Assembly (NCBI GenBank): GCA_945836565.1
Contig: CAMALN010000052.1
Span: 1 to 8,793 of the forward strand
Source: an uncultured Lachnospiraceae bacterium
GTDB lineage: Bacteria; Bacillota; Clostridia; Lachnospirales; Lachnospiraceae
Length of the DNA: 8,793 bases
Direction: 5' to 3'
Positions 1 through 7,439 of this stretch are shown one piece after another. The position numbers and the translations under genes were made by a program. Position 1 is the first letter of the stretch; each line of letters begins with the position of its first letter. Under the pieces are notes generated by a model. The model had not been told where the DNA came from. It did not search any database and saw only the letters and a list, made by a program, of their open reading frames with translations.

Positions 1-7
1 CCGAATA

Positions 8-20
8 TACCCTATTATTC
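8..20 (+). repeat. Left terminal inverted repeat of the palindromic element
   Basis: TACCCTATTATTC is the exact reverse complement of 521-533. It lies only 7 bases from the window edge, so the flanking target site cannot be examined properly. Confidence 0.75.
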
Positions 21-217
21 GTATATACATAAATAATAGCTGATAATCTATATGGAGATATGAAATTATATCTTAAGTAAATGAAATTTATCCATAAACA
101 GCTTCCGAGAGTAGAAAAATTCAATTACCTTCATAAATAGTCACAACCACATAATATACAATGAAAAAATGATAGCGAGTATTTCGTTATGAGGTTTGCG
201 CTAGCTACCAGCACAAA

Positions 218-341
218 GCCCATGTTTGAGGATACCTGTGATACAGGCGTAGCCTGTATTTGCATACAGGTATCCGACCTGTCGCATAGCGTAGCTATGT
301 GACTTACCTTATGTTTGAGCCCCTTTGGGGCGAGTTTGGGC
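218..341. repeat. Three-hairpin tip of the palindromic element
   Basis: GCCCA (218-222) can pair with TGGGC (337-341) and closes a multiloop. Inside it are three hairpins. H1 is a nested double hairpin: GGATACCTGT (230-239) pairs with ACAGGTATCC (266-275), and within it ATACAGGC (241-248) pairs with GCCTGTAT (252-259) around a GTA loop. H2 is GTCGCATAGC (281-290) with GCTATGTGAC (294-303), again around GTA, with one G-T pair. H3 is GCCCC (319-323) with GGGGC (327-331) around TTT. The sequence ATGTTTGAG occurs just before both H1 (222-230) and H3 (311-319), so the tip looks built from repeated modules. Confidence 0.75.
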
Positions 342-463
342 GACTGCTGGTAAATAGGCGCGCGAACCGAATAGAAAACGGAGCGTATTTTTGAATGTAT
401 ATTATGTGGTTGTGACGTGATGAAGGTCCCGTAATGAAATATTTTTCTACTCTTGGAAGCGTT

Positions 464-483
464 CTGTTAACATCTGTTAACAT
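464..483. repeat. Tandem 10-bp direct repeat upstream of the pheS promoter
   Basis: CTGTTAACAT occurs twice head to tail (464-473 and 474-483). Each copy contains the palindrome GTTAAC. The pair ends 12 bp before the -35 box and lies on one helix face, so it could be an activator or repressor site. It is in the right arm of the palindromic element but has no counterpart in the left arm. Confidence 0.5.
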
Positions 484-495
484 TGCAGAAATCCC

Positions 496-524
496 TTGAC
501 ATATACAAACCAACTATATAGAAT
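496..524 (+). promoter_or_regulatory. Sigma-A type promoter for the pheS T-box transcript
   Basis: TTGACA (496-501) is a perfect -35 box. TAGAAT (519-524) is a one-mismatch -10 box, and the spacing is exactly 17 bp. Transcription would begin at about 530-532, directly before the T-box leader. The last four bases of the -10 box lie inside the right terminal inverted repeat (521-533). Confidence 0.85.
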
Positions 525-533
525 AATAGGGTA
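521..533 (-). repeat. Right terminal inverted repeat of the palindromic element
   Basis: GAATAATAGGGTA is the exact reverse complement of 8-20. It overlaps the -10 box of the T-box promoter and covers the likely transcription start. Confidence 0.75.
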
Positions 534-791
534 AATTTAACAAAGGCATTGATGGTGCAACAAGGAATGCGCATAAGCATATCAGAGATTTGAGGTCATT
601 GGCTGGAAGCCTCAATTATGTGGTGCAGACTGATTTTCACACCGGAGCTCCGATTTTGAATTCTTTATTGTGTTAGTAGGAATCGGCGTCTATTGTACGT
701 TACACAATTTGAGTGCGATATTTTTTATCGAATTAGGGTGGTACCGCGAATTTTAGCTTCGTCCCTAGCTGAAGCTAAAGTTCGCTTTTTT
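531..791 (+). promoter_or_regulatory. T-box riboswitch sensing uncharged tRNA-Phe
   Basis: The leader senses uncharged tRNA-Phe and controls transcription of pheST and probably the genes beyond. The T-box core AGGGTGGTACCGCG is at 735-748. Stem I shows an AGAGA segment (584-588) and the distal motif GGCTGGAA (601-608). The helix ATCAG (581-585)/CTGAT (630-634) leads into the specifier loop, where TTC (636-638) is the Phe codon. The UGGU bulge (739-742) complements ACCA, as expected for a tRNA with A at the discriminator position. The antiterminator base can form from TAGGG (734-738) and CCCTA (763-767), mutually exclusive with the terminator at 746-785. The 5' limit is set from the promoter; the base of Stem I was not fully folded by eye. 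Confidence 0.95.
746..791 (+). terminator. T-box controlled intrinsic terminator
   Basis: Positions 746-760 pair with 771-785 as a 15-bp stem with one G-T pair (751-780). The loop is 10 nt (761-770) and is followed directly by a run of T (786-791). The left strand of the stem overlaps the end of the T-box core and the loop carries the antiterminator partner CCCTA, so the two structures compete. Confidence 0.92.
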
Positions 792-815
792 ATTTATTTC
801 ATAAATTTTTAAGAT

Positions 816-820
816 GGAGG
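816..820 (+). promoter_or_regulatory. Ribosome binding site that decides the pheS start
   Basis: GGAGG lies 8 nt before the ATG at 829. An earlier in-frame ATG at 814 overlaps this site and has no ribosome binding site of its own, so 829 is the better start. Confidence 0.85.
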
Positions 821-828
821 AATATAAG

Positions 829-1848
829 ATGAAGGAAATGCTGGAAAGCATAAAGGACGCCGCACTTACGAAGATTGCAGAGGCAACTGATGCTGCGGTT
901 ATCAACGAAATCAAGGTTGCCATACTCGGAAAAAAGGGTGAGCTTACTCAGGTTTTGAAGAGCATGAAGGATGTTGCAGCCGAGGAGAGACCTAAGGTAG
1001 GTCAGATGGTAAATGAGGCAAGACAGGCAATTGAAGAGAAAATCGAAGAGAAGCTTAAGGCGATAAACAGTGCCGCAAGAGCAGAGAAGATGAAGAGGGA
1101 GACCATAGATGTTACTCTTCCGGGTGTCAAGAAGATTGACGGACACAGACATCCAAACCAGATAGCGCTTGAGGATCTTGAGAGAGTATTTATCGGTATG
1201 GGATATGAGATAGTATCAGGCCCTGAGATTGAGTATGACAAGTACAATTTCGAGTTACTTAATATACCTGCAAATCATCCGGCTAAGGATGAGCAGGATA
1301 CCTTCTATATCACAAAGGATATATTGCTTAGAACACAGACTTCACCTGTACAGGCCAGAATTATGGAGCAGGGCAAGCTCCCTATCCGTATTTTGTCACC
1401 GGGTAGGGTTTTCCGTTCTGATGAGGTTGATGCAACCCATTCGCCTTCGTTCCATCAGGTAGAGGGCTTGGTTATCGATAAGAATATTACTATGGCAGAT
1501 TTGAAGGGTACACTTGACCAGTGGGCCAGAGAGTTCTTCGGTGAGAATACCAAGACTAAGTTTAGACCACATCATTTCCCATTTACAGAGCCTTCTGCAG
1601 AGGTTGATATCACATGCTTTAAATGTGGTGGTAAGGGATGCCGAGTATGTAAGGGAAGCGGTTGGATAGAGATACTTGGTTGTGGTATGGTTCACCCTCA
1701 CGTGCTTGAGATGTGTGGCATAGATCCAAATGAGTATTCGGGCTTCGCGTTCGGTATTGGCTTGGAGAGAATCACCCTGCTTAAGTATGAGATAGATGAT
1801 ATGCGTCTTCTTTATGAGAATGATACAAGATTTTTACAGCAGTTCTAA
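829..1848 (+). CDS. pheS: Phenylalanyl-tRNA synthetase alpha subunit
   Basis: Catalytic subunit of the cytosolic alpha2beta2 class II synthetase that charges tRNA-Phe. The 339-aa product is close to the usual length of about 340. The N-terminal ~90 residues are the charged helical region expected to form the tRNA-binding coiled coil. The class II core follows, with motif 2 FRSDEVDATHSPSFHQVEG from residue 195 and motif 3 GFAFGIGLER at 305-314. Residues 263-274 carry four cysteines in a CxxC-x4-CxxC arrangement, a zinc-ribbon-like insert known in many Gram-positive PheS. The protein ends with the typical DTRFLQQF. The start at 829 is chosen for its GGAGG; starting at the upstream ATG would add five residues. 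It follows the T-box directly and lies 57 bp before pheT. Nothing in it looks damaged. Confidence 0.97.
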   Translation: MKEMLESIKDAALTKIAEATDAAVINEIKVAILGKKGELTQVLKSMKDVAAEERPKVGQMVNEARQAIEEKIEEKLKAINSAARAEKMKRETIDVTLPGVKKIDGHRHPNQIALEDLERVFIGMGYEIVSGPEIEYDKYNFELLNIPANHPAKDEQDTFYITKDILLRTQTSPVQARIMEQGKLPIRILSPGRVFRSDEVDATHSPSFHQVEGLVIDKNITMADLKGTLDQWAREFFGENTKTKFRPHHFPFTEPSAEVDITCFKCGGKGCRVCKGSGWIEILGCGMVHPHVLEMCGIDPNEYSGFAFGIGLERITLLKYEIDDMRLLYENDTRFLQQF

Positions 1849-1905
1849 TTTATATAGAACATAATGCGAGTTTATATATTGATTTATTAGAAAGGAATTA
1901 GATTT

Positions 1906-4332
1906 ATGAATACACCGATTTCATGGATTAAAGTATATGTTCCGGATCTTGATTGTGATATCAGAGATTTTGTAGATAGTATGATACTTTCGGGTTCACA
2001 TGTTGAAAGCTTTGAATGTAAGGACAAGAATCTGGAGAAGATAGTAGTAGGAAGGATAGAGAAGATAGACAAGCATCCTGATGCAGACAAGCTTGTTGTA
2101 TGTCAGGTAAATATCGGAGCAGAGACTATTCAGATAGTAACAGGTGCCAAAAATGTAAAAGAGGGAGATGTTATCCCTGTAGTTCTTGACGGTGGTAAGG
2201 TTGCCTCTGCTCACGGAGATTCAAATGAGTATCCTGATGGTATCAAGATTAAGAAGGGTAAGCTTAGAGGAGTAGAATCAAATGGTATGATGTGCGGAAT
2301 CGAGGAGCTCGGTTCCAGCAGAGATTTCTATCCGGAAGCACCTGAGGATGGAGTATATGTATTCCCTGAGGCTTCAGGAGTAAAGCCGGGTGATGATGCG
2401 GTAGCTGCTCTTGGACTTAATGATGCAGTAGTAGAGTACGAGATTACTTCTAACAGAGTTGACTGCTTCTCTATGATTGGTATGGCAAGAGAGGTTGCTG
2501 CAACCTTTGATAAGAAGTTTGTTCCTCCTGTTGTGACTGTTAAGGGCTCAGGCGGAAATGTAAATGATTATATCAGCGTAGAGGTTAAGGATACAGATCT
2601 TTGCCCTCGTTACTGTGCAAGGGTCGTAACAGACCTTAAGATTGGTCCTTCTCCAAAGTGGATGAGAGAGAGACTTGCAGCTCAGGGCATCCGTTCAATC
2701 AACAACTTGGTTGACATAACAAACTATGTTATGGAAGAGTATGGACAGCCTATGCATGCATTTGACCTTGAGACTATAGCAGGCAGAAAGATAGTTGTTA
2801 AACGTGCGGAGGATGGAGAGAAATTCGTTACCTTGGACGGTCAGGAGAGAACTCTGGATAAGGATGTTCTTATGATATGTGACGGTGAGAAGGAAATCGG
2901 TATCGCAGGTATCATGGGTGGAGCAAACTCTATGGTAACAGACGATATTAAGACTCTTGTATTCGAGGCTGCCTGCTTCGATGGTACCAATATCAGACTT
3001 GCATCAAAGAGACTTGGTCTTGCAACTGATGCAGCATTCAAGTTCACAAAGGGACTTGATCCAAATCTTGCTATAGAGGCTATAAACAGAGCATGTCAGC
3101 TTATAGAGGAGCTTGACTGTGGTAAGGTTGTTGACGGAGTTATTGATATATATCCAAATCCTGTTAACGAACTTGTACTTCCATTCGAGCCTGACAAGAT
3201 GAATCGTCTCCTCGGTACAGACATACCTGAGGCACAGATGCTTGAATACTTCAAGAGACTTGAGCTCAAGTATGATGAGAAGACAAATAGTCTGACAATT
3301 CCTACATTCCGTCAGGATCTTAAGTGTATGGCTGACCTTGCAGAAGAGGTTGCCAGATTCTATGGTTATGACAATATACCTACAACTCTTCCTCATGGTG
3401 AAGCGACTGCTGGCAAGAAGAGCTATGAAGATAGAATTGCAGACGTAGTTAGAACTATTTGTGAGAGCAATGGTTTCTCAGGCGGTATGTGTTATTCGTT
3501 CGAGAGTCCTAAGGTATTTGATAAGCTACTGATTCCTGCTGATTCAGAGCTTAGAAATGCAATCCAGATAGCAAATCCGCTTGGAGAGGATTACTCTATT
3601 ATGAGAACTCTTCCGCTCAATGGATTACTTACTTCACTTGCGACAAATTACAACAGAAGAAATAAGGAAGCCAGATTATATGAGATAGCAAATGTATATA
3701 TTCCAAAGCAGCTTCCTCTAACAGAGTTACCTGATGAGCAGCTTAAGCTTGCTATGGGAATGTATGGCAAGGGTGACTTCTTCGATATGAAGGGTGTACT
3801 TGAGGAGCTTTTTGAGAAGCTTGGATTCGGACAGGAAGTAAGCTATGTTCCAAATTCTGATATACCTTATCTTCATCCGGGCAGACAGGCTAAGATTATG
3901 AAGGGCAACCTTGAGGTTGGATATATAGGACAGATTCATCCGGAGGTTGGCGACAACTATTCAATCAAGGCTGAGGTTTATGTGGCAGTTCTTGATATGG
4001 CTACTGTAGTTATGCTTTCCACATTTGACAGAAAGTACGAGGGTATCGCTAAATTCCCTGGTGTTACAAGAGATTTAAGTCTTGTCTGTGACAAGTCTGT
4101 ATTTGTAGGTCAGATAGAGGCAGTTATCAAGAAGTGTGGCGGAAAGCTTCTTGAGAGCTACAAGCTCTTTGATGTATATGAAGGCGATCAGGTTGCTGAG
4201 GGCAAGAAGTCAGTAGCTTACACCATGACATTTAGAGCTAAGGACAGAAACCTAGAGAGCGCAGAGGTTACTGCAATTACCGATAAGATATTAAAAGAGC
4301 TCAGTAAGCTGGGAATCGAAATTAGAGGTTAA
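1906..4332 (+). CDS. pheT: Phenylalanyl-tRNA synthetase beta subunit
   Basis: Partner of PheS; it contributes tRNA recognition and editing of misacylated Tyr-tRNA-Phe. The 808-aa length matches the full-length bacterial form (about 800). In order: an EMAP/OB-fold tRNA-binding domain at about residues 40-150 ([21 protein letters not shown]); the B3/B4 editing domain at about 210-400, with [21 protein letters not shown] from about 266 and GIMGG at 335-339; the B5 domain at about 425-500; the catalytic-like core; and a ferredoxin-fold anticodon-binding (FDX-ACB) domain from about 716 to the end ([11 protein letters not shown]). AAAGGA at 1891-1896, 9 nt upstream, supports the ATG. The 57-bp gap after pheS shows no terminator or promoter, so the two are cotranscribed under the T-box. 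Confidence 0.97.
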   Translation: MNTPISWIKVYVPDLDCDIRDFVDSMILSGSHVESFECKDKNLEKIVVGRIEKIDKHPDADKLVVCQVNIGAETIQIVTGAKNVKEGDVIPVVLDGGKVASAHGDSNEYPDGIKIKKGKLRGVESNGMMCGIEELGSSRDFYPEAPEDGVYVFPEASGVKPGDDAVAALGLNDAVVEYEITSNRVDCFSMIGMAREVAATFDKKFVPPVVTVKGSGGNVNDYISVEVKDTDLCPRYCARVVTDLKIGPSPKWMRERLAAQGIRSINNLVDITNYVMEEYGQPMHAFDLETIAGRKIVVKRAEDGEKFVTLDGQERTLDKDVLMICDGEKEIGIAGIMGGANSMVTDDIKTLVFEAACFDGTNIRLASKRLGLATDAAFKFTKGLDPNLAIEAINRACQLIEELDCGKVVDGVIDIYPNPVNELVLPFEPDKMNRLLGTDIPEAQMLEYFKRLELKYDEKTNSLTIPTFRQDLKCMADLAEEVARFYGYDNIPTTLPHGEATAGKKSYEDRIADVVRTICESNGFSGGMCYSFESPKVFDKLLIPADSELRNAIQIANPLGEDYSIMRTLPLNGLLTSLATNYNRRNKEARLYEIANVYIPKQLPLTELPDEQLKLAMGMYGKGDFFDMKGVLEELFEKLGFGQEVSYVPNSDIPYLHPGRQAKIMKGNLEVGYIGQIHPEVGDNYSIKAEVYVAVLDMATVVMLSTFDRKYEGIAKFPGVTRDLSLVCDKSVFVGQIEAVIKKCGGKLLESYKLFDVYEGDQVAEGKKSVAYTMTFRAKDRNLESAEVTAITDKILKELSKLGIEIRG

Positions 4333-4334
4333 TT

Positions 4335-5360
4335 ATGCACTTAAGTGATTTTAATTATGATTTACCGGAGAGACTTATAGCACAGGACCCGCTTCTTAAG
4401 AGAAGTGATTCTAAGCTTATGGTTATTGATAGAAAAAATGATACTATCCAACACAAGGTTTTTTCGGATATAATTGATTATATCAATCCGGGCGATTGTC
4501 TGGTTATAAATGATACCAAGGTTATGCCGGCCAGGCTTATGGGTGTTAAGGAGGATACGGGAGCAGCGATAGAGGTTCTTCTCCTTAAGCGACATGATGA
4601 TAAAACATGGGAAACCTTAGTTAAGCCCGGCAAGAAGGCAAGACCCGGTGCGGTTATAAGCTTCGGTGACGGTAAGCTTATCGGAGAGGTTATAGATGTA
4701 GTGGACGAGGGAAACAGACTTATCAGATTTTCCTACGAGGGAATATTTGAGGAGGTCTTGGATGAGCTTGGACAGATGCCGCTTCCGCCTTATATCACAC
4801 ATCGCCTGGAGGATAAGAACAGATATCAGACAGTGTATGCGAAGCATACCGGTTCGGCAGCAGCACCTACGGCAGGACTTCATTTTACTCAGGAGCTTTT
4901 AGACAGCTTGGAAGAAAAAGGTGTTAGGATTGCGCGTGTAACCCTGCATGTAGGTTTGGGTACCTTCAGACCTGTTAAGGTTGATGACATACTTGAGCAT
5001 CATATGCACAGTGAGTTCTACATGATAGATGAAGCAGCAGCACAGACGATAAATGCCGCCAAGCGTGCCGGAAAGAGAGTTATATCTGTCGGAACAACGA
5101 GTACCAGAACCTTGGAGACAGTGGCTGATGAAAATGGGGTAGTAAGAGCCTGCAGTGGTTGGACAGATATATTTATATATCCGGGATATCGCTTTAAGGT
5201 TATCGACAGCCTTATAACTAATTTTCATCTGCCGGAGTCAACTTTGCTTATGCTTGTCTCTGCATTTTATGACAGGGAAAAGGTGCTGGATGCGTATAAG
5301 CTTGCGGTGGAGGAGGAGTATAGATTCTTCTCGTTCGGCGATGCAATGATGCTATTATAG
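4335..5360 (+). CDS. queA: S-adenosylmethionine:tRNA ribosyltransferase-isomerase
   Basis: QueA transfers and isomerises the ribosyl group of S-adenosylmethionine onto preQ1 at position 34 of tRNAs with GUN anticodons, giving epoxyqueuosine. The 341-aa length is typical. Recognisable family segments are [11 protein letters not shown] near the N-terminus, [25 protein letters not shown] (from residue 172), [20 protein letters not shown] (from 252) and [16 protein letters not shown] (from 296). The ATG is 2 bp past the pheT stop, and the ribosome binding site AGAGG (4324-4328) lies inside the end of pheT, so translation is probably coupled. queA is more often found near tgt or ruvB; here it falls under Phe T-box control although tRNA-Phe is not a queuosine substrate. 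That placement is probably operon convenience, but this is inference. Confidence 0.96.
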   Translation: MHLSDFNYDLPERLIAQDPLLKRSDSKLMVIDRKNDTIQHKVFSDIIDYINPGDCLVINDTKVMPARLMGVKEDTGAAIEVLLLKRHDDKTWETLVKPGKKARPGAVISFGDGKLIGEVIDVVDEGNRLIRFSYEGIFEEVLDELGQMPLPPYITHRLEDKNRYQTVYAKHTGSAAAPTAGLHFTQELLDSLEEKGVRIARVTLHVGLGTFRPVKVDDILEHHMHSEFYMIDEAAAQTINAAKRAGKRVISVGTTSTRTLETVADENGVVRACSGWTDIFIYPGYRFKVIDSLITNFHLPESTLLMLVSAFYDREKVLDAYKLAVEEEYRFFSFGDAMMLL

Positions 5361-5379
5361 ATTATGATATTTAAAGAAT

Positions 5380-5384
5380 GGAGG
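5380..5384 (+). promoter_or_regulatory. Ribosome binding site that decides the phosphodiesterase start
   Basis: GGAGG ends 7 nt before the ATG at 5392. The in-frame ATG at 5386 would be only 1 nt away, too close for initiation, so the start at 5392 is preferred. Confidence 0.8.
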
Positions 5385-5391
5385 GATGATT

Positions 5392-7224
5392 ATGAAGTCG
5401 ATAAAAAGAGGACTAAAGCTTTTTGACTATAATCGTTCCTCCATTATTGCGTTTGAGATTATATATAAGCTGGTGTCTTCGGCTTTGGCTGCACCCATTA
5501 TATATGCTATACTTAACCTGTCGGTTAAGCTTGCGGGTATAAATTATCTTATATCGAACACGGTGAAGAAGTACTTCATGGCACCGACCACTTACTTATG
5601 CATATTGGCTGTTATATTGGTTATCCTGGTGTTTGTAATATTGAATGTGTCAGGTGTAATATATGCTTTGGAGGCTTCGCACAGAGAGGAGAAGACAAAT
5701 CCGCTTACCATGCTTGTACAAGGTACAAGGAATGCATTAAGGATAATCAATCCAAAGAATTTCGGACTTTTCTTATATGCTCTGTTTCTGTATCCATTTA
5801 CCTATACCACGATATTATCCGGAACTCTTATTATAAATAAGCTGCCGGAGTTCCTGACTGTCTTTATCAGACGAAATGTAATAGCCATGACTATTATAAT
5901 AGTACTCTATGTACTTCTTTGTTTCGTGGCTATGAGAAGAATATATGCATTTAATTATTTTACGCTGTACGGCATGGATTACAATAAGGCAGTACAGAAG
6001 GTAAAGGGGTTAAAGAGAAAGAAAATATGGCAGGTTATAGGCGGTGTTCTTATATGGAATATAGTCTTTACATTATTGTTCTTCCTGTTTGGTAGTGCAT
6101 TTTCGATGCTGATTGTTGCAATTACGAAAAAACTTGTGAGCTGGAAGAGGGCAAGGTTCTTCCTGAATATGTCCTTTGAGATAATATTTGCATTTGTATA
6201 TCTTGTGTTAAACCTAATTACAATGCCGGTTATCTATTCATATATATGCAGTAGATTTTATGATGTTATCGATGAGGATACCGATGCGGAATTCAAGAAG
6301 GTTGTTGAAAGACGTAAGGGCAAGCGTGATAGCAGGAAAATCAGAATACGAAACAATGCTTCGATGATTATACTGATTGTTATAAGTCTTGTGCTCGATG
6401 TCGGTTACATCTATATGGCTATAAGAGGAAAGGTATCATTGCACATACTGTATCCAACGCGCGCAAGCATAACCGCTCACAGAGGAGATTCAAGCAATGC
6501 CCCTGAGAATACGATGGCGGCATTCGAGGCCGCATATGAAAATGGTGCCGATATCATTGAGATTGATGTAAGGCAGACAATAGACGGCAGATATATTATA
6601 ATGCATGATGAGTCATTGTATCGGACAACTGGGGTGAGGAAAAAAGTTGGTGAGGTAAGCTATTCTTATATACAAACTCTTGATGCAGGCAGTTCATTTT
6701 CCAAGAAATATGCAGGGGAAAAAATTCCGACATTGGAAGAGGTTATAGAATTCGCTATTGAGAACGATATATATTTAAATATAGAACTCAAATCAGCTAA
6801 GACGGATAAGGATTATATACAGGGCATAGTTGATATCCTGCACGAGTATGATTTTGTGGATAAATGTATGATTGGCTCTTCGAAGTATAATGAGTTAAAA
6901 CAGCTTAAGGAATTGGACGAAGACATAAACACCCTGTATATCCTGCATTATGCCTTAAATAACTTGGGCTCTATGGAATATGTGGACGCATTTAGTATTA
7001 AGTTTAATTATATAAGTAACGACCTTGTAAAAGATATCCACAAGCACGACAAGAAGGTATATGCGTGGACAGTTGACAATGAATCCTGGATAAAATGGTT
7101 GTTGCTTAGAGATGTAGATGGTATAATCACAAATGATCCGTACAATACGAAGGAAATAGTATACAACGCAAACAGCAGTATTATAGTTGACGTTCTGTCC
7201 AGATTCTGCGAAGTAGGATGGTAG
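5392..7224 (+). CDS. Membrane glycerophosphodiester phosphodiesterase
   Basis: The 610-aa protein has a polytopic N-terminal half and a C-terminal GDPD catalytic domain, the layout of the GPDPase_memb plus GDPD family. About seven hydrophobic segments lie near residues 18-45, 67-92, 124-147, 162-182, 212-244, 260-285 and 324-344. The catalytic domain follows at about 358-590. It contains HRG (H363, R364), PENT, EIDVR (E390, D392), MHDE (H405, D406), IELK (E465, K467) and ITNDP, so the acid-base histidines and metal ligands of the family are present. The basic stretch before the last segment (RRKGKRDSRKIRIR) suggests that loop is cytoplasmic, which puts the enzyme domain outside the cell. It probably hydrolyses deacylated phospholipid or teichoic-acid glycerophosphodiesters to glycerol-3-phosphate. 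It lies 31 bp after queA with no terminator between. The stop codon directly abuts the palindromic repeat array. The exact substrate cannot be told. Confidence 0.93.
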   Translation: MKSIKRGLKLFDYNRSSIIAFEIIYKLVSSALAAPIIYAILNLSVKLAGINYLISNTVKKYFMAPTTYLCILAVILVILVFVILNVSGVIYALEASHREEKTNPLTMLVQGTRNALRIINPKNFGLFLYALFLYPFTYTTILSGTLIINKLPEFLTVFIRRNVIAMTIIIVLYVLLCFVAMRRIYAFNYFTLYGMDYNKAVQKVKGLKRKKIWQVIGGVLIWNIVFTLLFFLFGSAFSMLIVAITKKLVSWKRARFFLNMSFEIIFAFVYLVLNLITMPVIYSYICSRFYDVIDEDTDAEFKKVVERRKGKRDSRKIRIRNNASMIILIVISLVLDVGYIYMAIRGKVSLHILYPTRASITAHRGDSSNAPENTMAAFEAAYENGADIIEIDVRQTIDGRYIIMHDESLYRTTGVRKKVGEVSYSYIQTLDAGSSFSKKYAGEKIPTLEEVIEFAIENDIYLNIELKSAKTDKDYIQGIVDILHEYDFVDKCMIGSSKYNELKQLKELDEDINTLYILHYALNNLGSMEYVDAFSIKFNYISNDLVKDIHKHDKKVYAWTVDNESWIKWLLLRDVDGIITNDPYNTKEIVYNANSSIIVDVLSRFCEVGW

Positions 7225-7426
7225 ATGTCCTAGAGAGGGGCCCACGATACGAAGTATCGTGGGAAAGTTGGCTAGGACCGACCCGCGAAGCAGGGACCCA
7301 CGTAGTGGGGGAGTTGGCTAGGACCGACCCGCGATATGTCCTAGAGAGGGGCCCAGCGAAGCTGGGAAAGTCGGCTAGGACGAAAAAGCTGGGAAAGTCG
7401 GCTAGGACCGGTTTGTGAAGCAGGGA
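7225..7426. repeat. GC-rich array of modular hairpin repeats
   Basis: Fills most of the gap between the phosphodiesterase and the transglycosylase. Unit A (7227-7278) has outer arms GTCCTAG/CTAGGAC around the hairpin CCCACGATAC-GAA-GTATCGTGGG (7241-7263). Unit B (7297-7324) has CCCAC-GTA-GTGGG and the right arm only. Unit C (7338-7381) has both outer arms around CCCAGC-GAA-GCTGGG (7352-7366). Unit D (7386-7408) exactly repeats the 23 bp at 7359-7381. Other exact copies are 7225-7244 with 7336-7355 (20 bp), and CTAGGACCG-N6-GAAGCAGGGA at 7272-7296 and 7402-7426. The reading frame at 7218-7418 stays open but gives only a low-complexity repeat peptide, and the opposite strand is open too, so I do not call a gene. 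It may act as mRNA hairpins between two cistrons. Its class is unknown to me. Confidence 0.85.
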
Positions 7427-7439
7427 GAGGGAATTACAA

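Larger units (their letters stand above)
7..533. mobile_element. Large imperfect palindromic element, MITE-like
   Basis: The two halves are reverse complements over most of their length. Exact or near-exact arm pairs are 8-20 with 521-533 (13/13), 101-120 with 441-460 (19/20), 127-134 with 420-427 (8/8), 141-160 with 396-415 (20/20) and 206-213 with 345-352 (8/8). A weaker stretch at 190-202 pairs with 360-372 partly through G-T wobbles. The centre (218-341) holds three further hairpins. The termini can be read as TA followed by an 11-bp inverted repeat (CCCTATTATTC) and its mirror followed by TA, which fits a TA target duplication as made by mariner/IS630-type elements. There is no credible ORF inside, so it would be non-autonomous. 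It could instead encode a large structured RNA. The palindrome is certain; its nature as a mobile element is inference. Confidence 0.7.

Noticed and set aside
304..513. 69-codon minus-strand frame inside the 5' palindromic element
   Set aside because: It spans the right arm and tip hairpins, has no protein-family signature, and its sequence is explained by the inverted-repeat structure.
814..828. Earlier pheS start giving a 344-aa protein
   Set aside because: The ATG at 814 overlaps the GGAGG that serves the ATG at 829 and has no site of its own upstream.
1849..1905. Possible regulatory element between pheS and pheT
   Set aside because: The 57 bp are AT-rich with no stem of note, no promoter pair and only the pheT ribosome binding site.
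4835..4849. Perfect hairpin GTATGC-GAA-GCATAC, similar to the GNA-capped stems elsewhere
   Set aside because: It encodes the conserved QueA residues VYAKHTG in frame, so codon constraint explains it. No flanking repeat units are present.
7218..7418. 66-codon open frame across the hairpin array giving a repetitive peptide (RGPAKLGKSARTKKLGKSARTG)
   Set aside because: It is made entirely of the palindromic repeat, has no ribosome binding site at a usable distance, and the opposite strand is open as well. This is expected from GC-rich repeats without stops, not from selection for protein.
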